Below, piece after piece: positions 42,566-54,656 of a stretch of DNA of 64,000 bases. The stretch covers positions 1-64,000 of the forward strand of contig JBBQWS010000006.1 of assembly GCA_038210415.1 (NCBI GenBank). The letters are read 5' to 3'. Each line of letters opens with the position of its first letter. Within the stretch, counting starts at the first letter, position 1. Source of the stretch: JBBQWS01 sp038210415. Lineage in GTDB: Bacteria > Actinomycetota > Actinomycetes > Prado026. The notes below the pieces were generated by a model that was not told the DNA's origin, did no database searches, and saw only the letters and a program-made list of their open reading frames with translations. The position numbers were made by a program, and so were the translations under genes.

Positions 42566-43672
42566 GTGTCACCGATCGAGCGACCGGGGTCGACCGACAA
42601 GGGCGAGCTCCTCCTCCGGCAGACCCTGGCAGCGGTCGCCCCAGGCACAGCGATGCGCGACGCGCTCGAGCGCATCCTGCGGGGCCGCACCGGCGCCCTC
42701 ATGGTCCTCGGCCACGACAAAGCCGTCGAAGCGATCTGCAGCGGCGGCTTCTCCCTCGACGTCGCGTTCTCCGCGACCGGCCTGCGCGAGCTCGCCAAGA
42801 TGGACGGCGCCGTGGTGCTCGACCGGGACGCGACGCGCATCCTGCGCTGCAACGTGCAGCTCGTCCCCGACTCCTCCATCGCCACCGAGGAGTCGGGCAC
42901 CCGGCACCGCACGGCCGAGCGGGTGGCGAAACAGACCGGCTACCCGGTCATCTCCGTCAGCCAGTCGATGCACATCATCGCCCTGTACGTCGCCGGGCGG
43001 CGCTACGTTGTCGAGGAGTCCGCCGCGATCCTGTCCCGCGCCAACCAGGCACTGGCAACGCTCGAGCGCTACAAGATGCGCCTCGACGAGGTGTCCGGAA
43101 CGCTCTCGGCGCTCGAGATCGAAGACCTCGTCACGGTGCGCGACGTCGCCGCCGTCGCCCAGCGCCTCGAGATGGTGCGGCGCATCGCCGGCGAGATCGA
43201 GGGCTACGTCGTCGAGCTGGGGGCCGACGGACGACTCCTGGCCCTCCAGCTCGACGAGCTCATCGCCGGGGTCGAGCTCGACCGCGAGCTGGTGGCCCGC
43301 GACTACCTTCCGCCGAGCTCCAGCCGGCGAGCGCGCACGGTCTTCGATGTGCTCGCCGACCTAGACGGACTCACCTCGGCCGAGCTGCTCGACCTCTCGT
43401 CGGTCGGCCGGGCCCTCGGGCACAACAGCTCCGGCGAGGCGCTCGACAGCGCGGTCGTGCCTCGCGGCTACCGCCTGCTGGCCCGGGTGCCCCGGCTGCC
43501 CGGCGCCGTCGTCGACCGCCTCGTGGAGCACTTCGGCTCACTACAGAAGTTGCTCGCCGCGGGCATCGACGACCTGCAGGCCGTCGAGGGGGTCGGCGAG
43601 AGCCGGGCCCGAACGGTCCGCGAGGGCCTGTCCCGGCTGGCTGAGTCGTCGATCCTCGAACGCTACGTGTGA
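42566..43672 (+). CDS. disA: DNA-integrity scanning diadenylate cyclase DisA
   Basis: 368 residues. The N-terminal DAC domain has the catalytic DGA at 80-82 (LAKMDGAVVLDRDATRI) and RHR at 113-115 (ESGTRHRTAERVAKQTGYP), which form c-di-AMP from two ATP. A helical linker and a C-terminal helix-hairpin-helix DNA-binding domain follow (AAGIDDLQAVEGVGESRARTVREGL). DisA is an octamer that pauses at branched DNA. GTG start at 42566, 62 bases after radA. A terminator hairpin starts two bases after the stop. Confidence 0.96.
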   Translation: MSPIERPGSTDKGELLLRQTLAAVAPGTAMRDALERILRGRTGALMVLGHDKAVEAICSGGFSLDVAFSATGLRELAKMDGAVVLDRDATRILRCNVQLVPDSSIATEESGTRHRTAERVAKQTGYPVISVSQSMHIIALYVAGRRYVVEESAAILSRANQALATLERYKMRLDEVSGTLSALEIEDLVTVRDVAAVAQRLEMVRRIAGEIEGYVVELGADGRLLALQLDELIAGVELDRELVARDYLPPSSSRRARTVFDVLADLDGLTSAELLDLSSVGRALGHNSSGEALDSAVVPRGYRLLARVPRLPGAVVDRLVEHFGSLQKLLAAGIDDLQAVEGVGESRARTVREGLSRLAESSILERYV

Positions 43673-43673
43673 C

Positions 43674-43697
43674 CAGGGCGCTCGCAACCGCGCCCTG
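43674..43697 (+). terminator. Terminator after disA
   Basis: CAGGGCG (43674-43680) pairs with CGCCCTG (43691-43697) around a ten-base loop directly after the disA stop. cheW converges 29 bases further on, so it may serve both transcripts. There is no T-run. Confidence 0.6.
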
Positions 43698-43726
43698 CCG
43701 GGACGGGGCCGAAGCGATCGACGCCG

Positions 43727-44170
43727 CTAGCTGAACGCAGCCTCGGTGCCCGGCAGCGACGCGCTGAGGCCGGCCATCAGCCGCAGGTCGACCAGCAGCA
43801 CCGGCCGGTAGTCCTCGTCGGTCGTACGCAGCACCTCGAGCACGTACGCCGGCAGTCCGATCGGCCTTGGCGCCGGATCGCTCTCCATGGCGTCCAGGTT
43901 GACCACAGCGAGCACCCGGTCGACGGCCACGCCCACCGGACCCTCCGGACCGGGCGACATCACCACGACGTCGCCGAGCCCACCCGGGTCGGCCGCCCCG
44001 CGCAGGTCGACGATGGGAAGTGGGTCGCCCCGGAGCTCGATCAGCCCGGTGACCGGTGCCCGGACCCCGGCCAGCGGTTCCAGCCCGACCGCGCGGATGA
44101 TCTCGCGGACCTGTTCCAGCGGGGCGGCGAGGTCGCGGCCACCCATGACGAACGTCAAGTAACCGCTCAT
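43727..44170 (-). CDS. cheW: CheW-like adaptor protein
   Basis: 147 residues, single CheW domain. Two beta-barrel subdomains are recognisable: YLTFVMGGRDLAAPLEQVREII, LEPLAGVRAPVTGLIELRGDPLPIVDLR, and GPVGVAVDRVLAVVNLD. CheW links receptors to the CheA kinase. It is the last gene of a leftward cheB-cheR-cheW operon and overlaps cheR in ATGA. No CheA, CheY or chemoreceptor gene lies in the window, so this is either one part of a split chemotaxis system or a dedicated adaptation module. Confidence 0.9.
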   Translation of the reverse strand: MSGYLTFVMGGRDLAAPLEQVREIIRAVGLEPLAGVRAPVTGLIELRGDPLPIVDLRGAADPGGLGDVVVMSPGPEGPVGVAVDRVLAVVNLDAMESDPAPRPIGLPAYVLEVLRTTDEDYRPVLLVDLRLMAGLSASLPGTEAAFS

Positions 44171-45651
44171 GTCCCTCTCCCAGCCGGTGCGGGCACCGTT
44201 CGCGCCGTCTCAGCCTCGTCCTGATCTTGGGCTGCTCCCTCTGCTGCATCGGCCAACCGGCGGCACAACTGCACCAGTTCCGTCATCTTGCGCCCATCCA
44301 GCAGCCGGCGCACCGTGTCCGGCGCGACCTCGGCCAACGTTGCGGCCGCCGCGCGGTAGGACGGCCCGGCCTGGGCCACCCGGCCGCACGAGCTGAGAGC
44401 GACCGCGAGCAGGAAGTGCGCGTGCCCGGCTCGGGGCTCCAGGAACACCGCCTTCTGTAGCGGGCCCACCGCCCCGGGGGCGTCTCCCTCGTTGAGCAGG
44501 GCGTGTCCGAGCAGCACGTAGGCAGCCGGGTGCACCGGGTCGGCATCGACGATCGTCTGGCACTGCTGGGCTGCGCGGTCGTACCGGCCCAGGTCGAACT
44601 CCGCCTGAGCCTGCTCGAACGGGGTGCCGATCGGTGTGACGGTTTGTGCGGGTACCCGGGGCGAGGTCCCATGGGTCGGCCCGGCGGGGACAGCCGCCAG
44701 GGAGGTCCGCAACCGAGCGGTCAACGGCACCCCGAGCCGGCGCGGCAGGATCCCACGCGCCTCCGCGCCCGAGGTCCGCGGACGCGGCTGGGCGGGCACC
44801 ATGTCCGGAGCCGCCCGGTACGCGAAGGCCTCGCCCACGGCCTGCAACGTGAAGGCGTCGCTCACCTGCCACAGCGACTCGGCGGGTCCCATCAGCAGCC
44901 AACCCTGCGGGTCGAGTGCGCCGTGGAACCGCCCGACGAGCGCCCTGGTCGTCTCCCGGGAGAAGTAGATGGTGACGTGCCGGCAGACGATGAGGTCGAC
45001 GCTGCCCACCCTGAACGGGGGGGCGTCGGCGATCAGGTTGTTGTGGACGAAAGTCACCAGCGCGCGCACCTCGTCCCGCACGACGTAGGTTCCGTCGGGC
45101 TCGCGTTGCAGCCACCGCTGGACGGCCTCCGGCTCTGCGAGGTCGATGGTGCGGCCCGAGTAGGTCGCCGACGTGGCGACCTGCAACGCCGCAGACGATA
45201 CATCGGAGCCCACGACGCGCATCGCCGGCCGGGCCAGCCAGGGCGGCAGTGCGGCGGCCACCTCGAGCATGAGCATCGCGAGGGTGAACGGTTCCTCGCC
45301 CGTGGAGCAACCCGCGCTCCACACGACGACCTCCCGGCTCTCCTCGGCGGCCCGGCGAATGATGTCCGGCAGGATCTGGTCGCGCAGCGCGTCGATCTGC
45401 GGCCGAGCGCGGTGGAAGTGGGTCTCCTGGATCGTGACCGCGTCGAGCAGCCGTTGGCGTTCGACCGACCCGGACGCCGAGTCGAGTGCCGCGACATACT
45501 CCGGCACCCCGGGCAGGCCGGTCGCGCTGACCCGCGTCGCGATGATCGACGCGAGCCCGCTGCGGCGGGCCTCGTCGAACTCCAGCCCGGCCGTACGCCG
45601 CAGGTAGTCGCGGAGCAGCTCGAAGTCGCTCTGGCTCAACGGGCGGCTCAT
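44167..45651 (-). CDS. cheR: CheR-type protein-glutamate methyltransferase with TPR tail
   Basis: 494 residues. The N-terminal CheR helical domain (SDFELLRDYLRRTAGLEFDEARR) and the SAM domain (VVVWSAGCSTGEEPFTLAMLMLE; DLIVCRHVTIYFSRETTRALVGRFHGAL) cover the first 270. The usual NVL/I-Y-F appears as HVTIYF. A linker then leads to tetratricopeptide repeats (AQAEFDLGRYDRAAQQCQTIVDADPVHPAAYVLLGHALLNEGDAPGAVGPLQKAVFLEP). The tail probably binds a protein partner. It methylates receptor glutamates, opposing CheB. The ATG at 45651 shares a base with the cheB stop. Confidence 0.9.
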   Translation of the reverse strand: MSRPLSQSDFELLRDYLRRTAGLEFDEARRSGLASIIATRVSATGLPGVPEYVAALDSASGSVERQRLLDAVTIQETHFHRARPQIDALRDQILPDIIRRAAEESREVVVWSAGCSTGEEPFTLAMLMLEVAAALPPWLARPAMRVVGSDVSSAALQVATSATYSGRTIDLAEPEAVQRWLQREPDGTYVVRDEVRALVTFVHNNLIADAPPFRVGSVDLIVCRHVTIYFSRETTRALVGRFHGALDPQGWLLMGPAESLWQVSDAFTLQAVGEAFAYRAAPDMVPAQPRPRTSGAEARGILPRRLGVPLTARLRTSLAAVPAGPTHGTSPRVPAQTVTPIGTPFEQAQAEFDLGRYDRAAQQCQTIVDADPVHPAAYVLLGHALLNEGDAPGAVGPLQKAVFLEPRAGHAHFLLAVALSSCGRVAQAGPSYRAAAATLAEVAPDTVRRLLDGRKMTELVQLCRRLADAAEGAAQDQDEAETARTVPAPAGRGT

Positions 45652-46775
45652 CAGACACCGCCCAGCGGCTGCAGGCACCGGTGGACCGCCGCGACTATGG
45701 CCGGCCCGATCTCCGGCAGCGGGAGCTCGTCGTCCACGGCGAGCAGGGCCCGCGCGGCGGCGGGCATGCCCCACACCGCACTCGTCTGCTCGTCCTGGCC
45801 CAGCGTCCGGGCGCCGGCGCGGCGCATGGAGAGCAGACCCGCCGCCCCGTCGCGACCCATGCCCGTCAGCAGCACCCCGACGGCTCGCTCACGGCAGACC
45901 CGGGCGACACTGTTGAACGTCGCATCGACCCCGGGTACGTGGTACTGACCGGGGTCGGGCGGCAACAGCTCGATACGTCCGGTGCGGACCAGCCGCAGGT
46001 TGAGCCCGGCCGGCGCGAGGTAGATGGTTCCCGGCGCGAGCCGTTGACCGTCGACGGCGACCCGCACCGGCATCGCCGAGATGTCGTCGAGCCAGTGCGC
46101 CAGACCTTCGATGAACCCTTCGGCCATGTGCTGAACCACCAAGACAGCCGCGGGCAGGTCCTCGGGCAGGTGCTTCAGGACCGCCGACAGCGCCGGCGGG
46201 CCGCCGGTCGACGCACCGATGGCGACCACGAGCGGCAGAGCGACGGGCAATGCCACCGCGTCCTCCCGCTCGGCCGCGACCGGGCCGTCGGACGTGCGCT
46301 GCAACCGCGGCTCGACACGGCTGGCCCGCAGCCGGGCCCGAGGGTGCGTGATGACCTTGACCCGGCTCGCGTCGCGCAGCCGCGCCCGCAGCAGGTCGCC
46401 CAGAGCAGCACCCGCCGCCGACTCGTCGAGCCCGACGATGTCGACGGCACCCGCGGCGAGAGCGGCAGGGGCGTCCTCCGGCGAGGTCCCGACGACGACG
46501 ATCGGGGTGGCCCGGACAGCCATGATCCGCTCGATGGCTTCGAGTCCCGCCGCCGCGTCACCCAGGTCGATGAGCACCGCGGCGGGGTTCGTGACGCTGA
46601 CCTTGGCCTCGGCGGTCTCGGCGGTCTGCGCGGACCCGACCAGGGTCACGTCCGGGCCGGCGACGAGGCGTTCCAACTGCCGGACCCGCGCGATGCTGGC
46701 GGCGAAGACGACGACGCTGGTGGGGACGTGCGCGGCTCGTCGCGTGGCTTCAGAGCTACCCACCCGCCGCCTCAC
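45651..46775 (-). CDS. cheB: CheB methylesterase with degenerate receiver domain
   Basis: 374 residues. The C-terminal methylesterase triad is complete: Ser189 (VAIGASTGGPPAL), His216 (LVVQHMAEGF) and Asp309 (TGMGRDGAAG). The receiver domain (20-135) keeps an Asp at the phosphorylation position (AAVLIDLGD, Asp70). It lacks the acidic Mg pair near the N-terminus, where VVVFAASIA stands in place of V-x-DD, and the usual Lys near residue 115 is missing. Phosphorylation control is therefore doubtful. First gene of the operon. The GTG at 46775 and a later GTG at 46763 are both possible starts. Confidence 0.9.
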   Translation of the reverse strand: MRRRVGSSEATRRAAHVPTSVVVFAASIARVRQLERLVAGPDVTLVGSAQTAETAEAKVSVTNPAAVLIDLGDAAAGLEAIERIMAVRATPIVVVGTSPEDAPAALAAGAVDIVGLDESAAGAALGDLLRARLRDASRVKVITHPRARLRASRVEPRLQRTSDGPVAAEREDAVALPVALPLVVAIGASTGGPPALSAVLKHLPEDLPAAVLVVQHMAEGFIEGLAHWLDDISAMPVRVAVDGQRLAPGTIYLAPAGLNLRLVRTGRIELLPPDPGQYHVPGVDATFNSVARVCRERAVGVLLTGMGRDGAAGLLSMRRAGARTLGQDEQTSAVWGMPAAARALLAVDDELPLPEIGPAIVAAVHRCLQPLGGV

Positions 46776-46883
46776 TCTCGCCCGTTCCGGCAGCCCTGTC
46801 GCGGTCGTTGCGACGTGTCGGTGCTGTTCTGTTGGGTTGTCGTCCAGACGGGGCGGTGGCTTGAGCCGGTGGGAGGCGGCGAG

Positions 46884-47537
46884 TCAGCGCAGGATGAAGC
46901 GAACCGGCTGCGACGCGATCGTGCTGTTGGTCGCCACCAGGTCGTACGTGCCGGGGGTCGCGCTGGGCAGCCCGGGCGGACAGCCGACCTTCGATGTGAG
47001 CCGGGTCCACGACACCGCCTGGGTGACCCTCTGTCCGGGCGGCATCAACTTCGGGCCGAGCGGACCGCCGGGAGCGCAGTCCTCCGACGACCAGGTGCGC
47101 ACCCCGCCGGAGGTGACTGTGAGGCTGACTGCGCCCTGCCCGAGGTTGCGCAGACAGGGAACCGAACCGGAGTTGGTCACGACCAGGGTGAGCACCGGAC
47201 GTCGACCCGGCTCGTAGGTGGCCGCGTCGGTTGCGGCCTCGACCCGGATCGCCGACGGCACGCAGGCCACCGGGGCCGCGCTCGCGCTGGTCGTCGGCTT
47301 GGGTGACACGCTGGGCTTGACGGACGGAGTCGACTTGGCCGAGCTGGTCTGAGTCGGTGAGGCCTTGGGCGCGGAGCTCGGGCCCGCAGCCGAGGAGGCC
47401 GGCGCCGCACCGGAGTCACGACCGAAGACCCACCACCCGGCCACCACCACCAGGGCGGCGAGGAACAGCGCAAGTGCGCGCCGCAGCCAGTACGCCCCCG
47501 GGGGCAGCGGACCGACCGGATGCAAGATGCTCCCCAC
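46884..47537 (-). CDS. Membrane-anchored exported protein, Rv3587c-like
   Basis: 217 residues. One N-terminal helix (RRALALFLAALVVVAGWWVFG) is followed by a Ser/Pro/Thr/Lys-rich spacer of about 50 residues. A beta-rich exported domain comes next (VLTLVVTNSGSVPCLRNLGQGAVSLTVTSGGVRTWSSEDC, with four cysteines that could form two disulfides). This layout and its place between disA and mutY match Rv3587c as remembered. Function unknown. GTG 47537 is chosen since it begins the short basic lead before the helix. It is divergent from mutY across 37 bases. Confidence 0.75.
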   Translation of the reverse strand: MGSILHPVGPLPPGAYWLRRALALFLAALVVVAGWWVFGRDSGAAPASSAAGPSSAPKASPTQTSSAKSTPSVKPSVSPKPTTSASAAPVACVPSAIRVEAATDAATYEPGRRPVLTLVVTNSGSVPCLRNLGQGAVSLTVTSGGVRTWSSEDCAPGGPLGPKLMPPGQRVTQAVSWTRLTSKVGCPPGLPSATPGTYDLVATNSTIASQPVRFILR

Positions 47538-47574
47538 AGGCCGAAGCCTAGGGCGCCGTGCGAGGATCGGAAGG

Positions 47575-48468
47575 ATGTCCGCCGAACCGACACGCGCCGT
47601 CCTAGCGCTGGTCATTGACTGGTATGCCCAGCATGCTCGCGACCTGCCCTGGCGCGCCCCCGGTATCGGTGGCTGGGCGGTGCTCGTCAGCGAGGTGATG
47701 CTGCAGCAGACCCCGGTCGCCAGGGTTCTCCCGGTGTACGAGCAGTGGCTCGACCGCTGGCCGACTCCGGCACACCTGGTGGCCGACTCCCCCGGTGAGG
47801 CCGTCCGCATGTGGGGACGGCTCGGCTACCCCCGCCGCGCGCTCCGCCTGCACGAAGCCGCCCTGGTCTGCGTCGAGCGCCACGACGGCCAGGTGCCGCG
47901 CGGCGTCGCCGAGCTTCGGGCGCTGCCCGGTGTCGGCGAGTACACCTCAGCCGCTGTGGCCTCGTTCGCGTATGGCGGGCGGCACGCCGTCCTCGACACC
48001 AACGTGCGACGGGTACAGGCCCGGCTCTTCGGCGGTCAGGAGTTCGAGCCAGCCGGGGCGACGACCGCCGCAGAGCGCAGCCGGGCGAACGGGTTGCTGC
48101 CAGACGACGCGAAAACCGCCGCGACGTGGGGGGTCGCGGTCATGGAGCTTGGCGCCCTCGTCTGCACCGCCCGAGCGCCGACGTGCGGCCAGTGCCCGGT
48201 GCGGTCGGGCTGCGCGTGGGTGCGAGCCGGTCAGCCGGCCTGGACCGGCCCGCCCCGCACCGGACAGACATACGCAGGCACCGACCGGCAGGTGCGGGGG
48301 CTGCTGCTCGCCGTCCTGCGCGACCAAGCGGGACCAGCCAGCCAGGACGCCCTCGACCGCACCTGGCCGGACGCGGTGCAGCGCGCGCGGGCCTTGGACG
48401 GTCTCGTGGCGGACGGGCTGGTCGAGCCCCTCGCCGGCGGCGGCTTCGCGCTGCCGTCGGCGAGGTGA
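47575..48468 (+). CDS. mutY: Adenine DNA glycosylase MutY
   Basis: 297 residues; removes adenine mispaired with 8-oxoguanine. The helix-hairpin-helix and catalytic Asp are in LPGVGEYTSAAVASFAYGGRHAVLDTNVRRV. The Glu in SEVMLQQTPVARV is the second catalytic acid. The 4Fe-4S ligands are CTARAPTCGQCPVRSGC (Cys-x6-Cys-x2-Cys-x5-Cys). The C-terminal NUDIX-like recognition domain of larger MutY proteins is absent, as in short actinobacterial forms. The ATG at 47575 follows GGAAGG. It is convergent with clpC, nine bases away. Confidence 0.94.
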   Translation: MSAEPTRAVLALVIDWYAQHARDLPWRAPGIGGWAVLVSEVMLQQTPVARVLPVYEQWLDRWPTPAHLVADSPGEAVRMWGRLGYPRRALRLHEAALVCVERHDGQVPRGVAELRALPGVGEYTSAAVASFAYGGRHAVLDTNVRRVQARLFGGQEFEPAGATTAAERSRANGLLPDDAKTAATWGVAVMELGALVCTARAPTCGQCPVRSGCAWVRAGQPAWTGPPRTGQTYAGTDRQVRGLLLAVLRDQAGPASQDALDRTWPDAVQRARALDGLVADGLVEPLAGGGFALPSAR

Positions 48469-48477
48469 GCTCGGTTC

Positions 48478-50979
<2,502 letters not shown>

Positions 50980-51348
50980 ATCTCTGCGCTCCTTGCACGA
51001 GCGGTCCGGTCGGGGGCCGTGAGACACCCTCTTCCGTACCGATGCTAGACCCGCGGGCGCGGGACCTCACTCCGACCTTCCGGCGTGGCCCCCGGTCCGA
51101 GGGCCCACACGGGCGTCATCGTCATCAACCGACCGGATCTGGAGGTCGTTCCCACGCCACCTACGCCGGGGGCGAACAGGCGCCCGAAGGGTCACCCGGA
51201 CGGGTCACGGAATAGTCGGCGACGAGCGGTACGTTCTACGGGTGCACCGGATCACCGGTAAACCCCGGGTCCCAACCTAAGCCGCCTAGAGCGAGCATCG
51301 CGCCGTGAGGCGTTTTCAGGTGGTCCGGTGCGCACCATCTCGGAACGG
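50980..51348. other. Non-coding region upstream of clpC
   Basis: This gap of about 370 bases holds no convincing gene. On the minus strand a possible -10 TAGCAT (51047-51042) lies about 65 bases before the clpC ATG, but its -35 (GTGAGG) is weak. A GGCGAAC-type half site resembling a ClgR box is present near 51171-51177, with no clear second half. The remainder shows no hairpin of note. Confidence 0.4.
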
Positions 51349-51385
51349 GCAGCGGGCGGGTCCCCATCGGGGACCCGCCCGCTGC
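51349..51385 (-). terminator. Terminator of lsr2
   Basis: A perfect 17-base stem (51349-51365 with 51369-51385) has a three-base loop (ATC) and lies 18 bases after the lsr2 stop. It lacks a T-run. It is one of the strongest hairpins in the window. Confidence 0.8.
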
Positions 51386-51403
51386 TGTCGTTCGGGATCT
51401 GGC

Positions 51404-51736
51404 CTAGTGCGCAGCGTCGTACTTCGCGACGACGTCGGCCGAGAGGCGGCCGCGCTCGTTCACCTTGATGCCCTTGGACCGGGCCCAGGCGCGGACCTCG
51501 GCCGTGTGCCCAGCGCCGCCGCCGGCAGCTGCCTTGCGGGTGGCGCGACGAGCGGGCCGCCCACCGCTGCGGCGAGCGGCACCCACGTACGTCGCGAAGG
51601 CGTCGCGGAGCTTGGCGGCGTTCTTCGCCGACAGGTCGATCTCGTAGCTCGTGCCGTCGACCGAGAAGGAGACCGTCTCGACCGCCGTTCCGCCATCGAG
51701 GTCGTCGACGAGTAGAACCTGAATCTTCTGAGCCAT
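51404..51736 (-). CDS. lsr2: Nucleoid-associated xenogeneic silencer Lsr2
   Basis: 110 residues. The N-terminal dimerisation domain (AQKIQVLLVDDLDGGTAVETVSFSVDGTSYEIDLSAKNA) and the C-terminal DNA-binding domain (VRAWARSKGIKVNERGRLSADV) are complete. The Arg-Gly-Arg in ERGRLS inserts into the AT-rich minor groove. A basic, repetitive linker (RRSGGRPARRATRKAAAGGG) is longer than usual. Lsr2 coats and silences AT-rich foreign DNA. ATG 51736 has AGGAGA six bases upstream. Confidence 0.96.
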   Translation of the reverse strand: MAQKIQVLLVDDLDGGTAVETVSFSVDGTSYEIDLSAKNAAKLRDAFATYVGAARRSGGRPARRATRKAAAGGGAGHTAEVRAWARSKGIKVNERGRLSADVVAKYDAAH

Positions 51737-51840
51737 TGTTTCTCCTGACTGAGTGCGCACCGACTGCGCTGTCTGTGGATGCGTCCATCCCCTAGGACCG
51801 CATGCAAACAATAGCCCAGAACAGCGGTCTCGTAACAACG

Positions 51841-52374
51841 TCAGAGCGTTCGCAGCATTCGGGTATTCCCGAGGGTGTTCGGCTTCACCCGTTCGAGCTC
51901 GAGGAATTCTGCGACGCCTTCGTCGTACGACTGCAACAGCTGTTCGAAGACTTCGTGCGTCACGGGTGAGCCTTCGATCTCGACGAATCCGTTGCGCGCG
52001 AAGAACTCGGTCTCAAACGTCAGGCAGAACACCCGGGTGACACCGACCTCGCGAGCCTGCTCGAGCAGCTGGGTCAGCACCAGCCGGCCGATCCCGTGGC
52101 CACGAAGGTGCGGGGCCACGGCGACGGTCCGGACCTCAGCGAGGTCCTCCCACAGCACGTGCACCGCTCCACAACCGACGACCTCACCGGCCAGCTCTGC
52201 GACGAAGAACTCCTGGACGTCCTCGTACAAGGTGACGGTCGCCTTGGAGAGCAGTCGGCGATCGTCAGCGTACGCGTCGACGAAGGAACGAATAGCGCGG
52301 ACGTCCGAAGTGCGGGCGCGGCGCACGAGGGTTTCTCCGGAACGCTCCGGCCCCGAAGGCTGATCGACGGTCAC
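51841..52374 (-). CDS. GNAT amino-acid N-acetyltransferase (ArgA-like)
   Basis: 177 residues. The GNAT fold shows motif A VRTVAVAPHLRGHGIGRLVLTQLLEQARE, which binds acetyl-CoA. Strand VGCGAVHVLWEDLAEVR and the C-terminal FCLTFETEFFARNGFVEIEG match the short single-domain N-acetylglutamate synthase type known from mycobacteria (Rv2747, from memory), which starts arginine synthesis. The substrate is inferred from that similarity. GTG 52374 overlaps the lysS stop in GTGA, so it is translated after lysS. Confidence 0.82.
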   Translation of the reverse strand: MTVDQPSGPERSGETLVRRARTSDVRAIRSFVDAYADDRRLLSKATVTLYEDVQEFFVAELAGEVVGCGAVHVLWEDLAEVRTVAVAPHLRGHGIGRLVLTQLLEQAREVGVTRVFCLTFETEFFARNGFVEIEGSPVTHEVFEQLLQSYDEGVAEFLELERVKPNTLGNTRMLRTL

Positions 52375-53879
52375 TGCTGTGGTTTCACCAGCGGGAACAG
52401 GATCGTCTCGCGAATACCAAGACCGGTGAGAGCCATCAACAGGCGGTCGATCCCCATGCCCATCCCGCCGGTCGGAGGCATTCCGAACTCGAGCGCGCGC
52501 AGAAAGTCCTCGTCGAGCCGCATCGCCTCGACGTCGCCGCCCTCGCCGAGCAGCGCCTGCGCGACCAGCCGTTCGCGCTGGACCACCGGGTCGACGAGCT
52601 CCGAGTACCCAGTTGCGAGCTCGAATCCGTCGACGTACAGATCCCACTTCTCGACGATGCCAGGCTTGTCCGGGTGCTCACGCACGAGCGGGGAGGTGTC
52701 GACGGGGAAGTCCCGCACGAAGGTGGGCCCGGTGAAGGTCGGTGCCACGTGGTGCTCGAACAGCTCTTCGACCCACTTGCCGTGGATCGCCTTCGTGTCG
52801 ACGGCGAGACCCGCGTCGGCGGCGAGCCCGGCGAGGACGTCGATCGGCGTGCGGGGGCTGATCTCGGCGCTCAGCGCCTCGGAGAGGGCGTCGAACATCG
52901 ACACCTGGGACCACGGGCCGGACAGGTCGTGCTCGGACCCGTCGCGGTGGGTCACGACGAGCGAGCCACCCGTCGCGAGGGCCGCCTCCTGGACGATTTC
53001 GCGGGTCAAGGTGGCGATGGTGTCGTAGTTGCCGTAGGCCTCGTAGGCCTCGAGCATCGCGAACTCCGGGCTGTGCGAGGAGTCGGCCCCCTCGTTGCGG
53101 AAGTTGCGGTTGATCTCGAAGACCTTCTCCAGGCCCCCGACGACGCACCGCTTGAGGAACAGCTCCGGGGCGATGCGCAAGTAGAGCTCGAGGTCGTACG
53201 CGTTGATGTGCGTGACGAACGGGCGGGCCGTCGCGCCGCCGTGCAGCGTCTGCAGCATCGGCGTCTCGACCTCCATGAAGCCGCGCCGGTCGAGCGAGTC
53301 GCGCAAGGACTTCACGGTGCGGCTGCGGATGACGGCGTTCTCGCGGGCCTCGGGCCGGACGATCAGGTCGACGTAGCGCTGCCGAACGCGCAGCTCCTCC
53401 GACAGCGGCTTGTGGGCGACCGGCAGCGGGCGCAGCGTCTTGGCAGTGATCGCCCAGCTGTCGACGAGCACCGAGAGCTCGCCCCGCCGGGACGAGATGA
53501 CCTCACCGACGACTCCGACGTGGTCGCCAAGATCGACCCGCGCCTTCCAGTCGGCCAAGGACTGCGGCCCCACCTTGTCGAGCGAGAGCATCGCCTGCAG
53601 CTCGACGCCGGCCCCGTCGCGCAGGGCGGCGAAGCAGAGCTTGCCGCCGTTGCGGATGAACTGGACCCGGCCGGTCACGGCCACTGTGTCGCCGGTCGCG
53701 GAGTCGATGGCGAGGTCGAGGTACGCCCCGCGCACGTCGGCCAGAGTGTGCGTGCGGGCGAACCCGCGGGCGTACGGCGGGATCCCGGCGTCGACCAGAG
53801 CCTGCCGCTTGTCGCGCCGGACCCTCAGCTGCTCCGGCAGGTCGTCGGCGGCATCAAGGCTCTCGGGCTCGGCGGTCAT
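52371..53879 (-). CDS. lysS: Lysyl-tRNA synthetase (class II)
   Basis: 502 residues. The N-terminal OB fold (VAVTGRVQFIRNGGKLCFAALRDGAGVELQAML) binds the anticodon. Class II motif 2 is in EKVFEINRNFRNEGADSSHSPEF and motif 3 in GMGMGIDRLLMALTG. The block RQRYVDLIVRPEARE is motif 1. The length is normal for a bacterial LysRS without fused MprF domain. ATG 53879. Starts 21 bases after the coaX stop, so it probably belongs to the long leftward transcript from the DUF2520 gene. Confidence 0.96.
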   Translation of the reverse strand: MTAEPESLDAADDLPEQLRVRRDKRQALVDAGIPPYARGFARTHTLADVRGAYLDLAIDSATGDTVAVTGRVQFIRNGGKLCFAALRDGAGVELQAMLSLDKVGPQSLADWKARVDLGDHVGVVGEVISSRRGELSVLVDSWAITAKTLRPLPVAHKPLSEELRVRQRYVDLIVRPEARENAVIRSRTVKSLRDSLDRRGFMEVETPMLQTLHGGATARPFVTHINAYDLELYLRIAPELFLKRCVVGGLEKVFEINRNFRNEGADSSHSPEFAMLEAYEAYGNYDTIATLTREIVQEAALATGGSLVVTHRDGSEHDLSGPWSQVSMFDALSEALSAEISPRTPIDVLAGLAADAGLAVDTKAIHGKWVEELFEHHVAPTFTGPTFVRDFPVDTSPLVREHPDKPGIVEKWDLYVDGFELATGYSELVDPVVQRERLVAQALLGEGGDVEAMRLDEDFLRALEFGMPPTGGMGMGIDRLLMALTGLGIRETILFPLVKPQQ

Positions 53880-53900
53880 GGGCCCAAGGGTAGTGGCGGG

Positions 53901-54655
<755 letters not shown>

Positions 54656-54656
<1 letters not shown>

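Noticed and set aside
51165..51185. ClgR operator upstream of clpC
   Set aside because: Only one half site (GGCGAAC) is seen; the second half is not recognisable.
51305..51715. A 136-codon frame opposite lsr2
   Set aside because: Antisense to Lsr2 and across its terminator; no recognisable motif.
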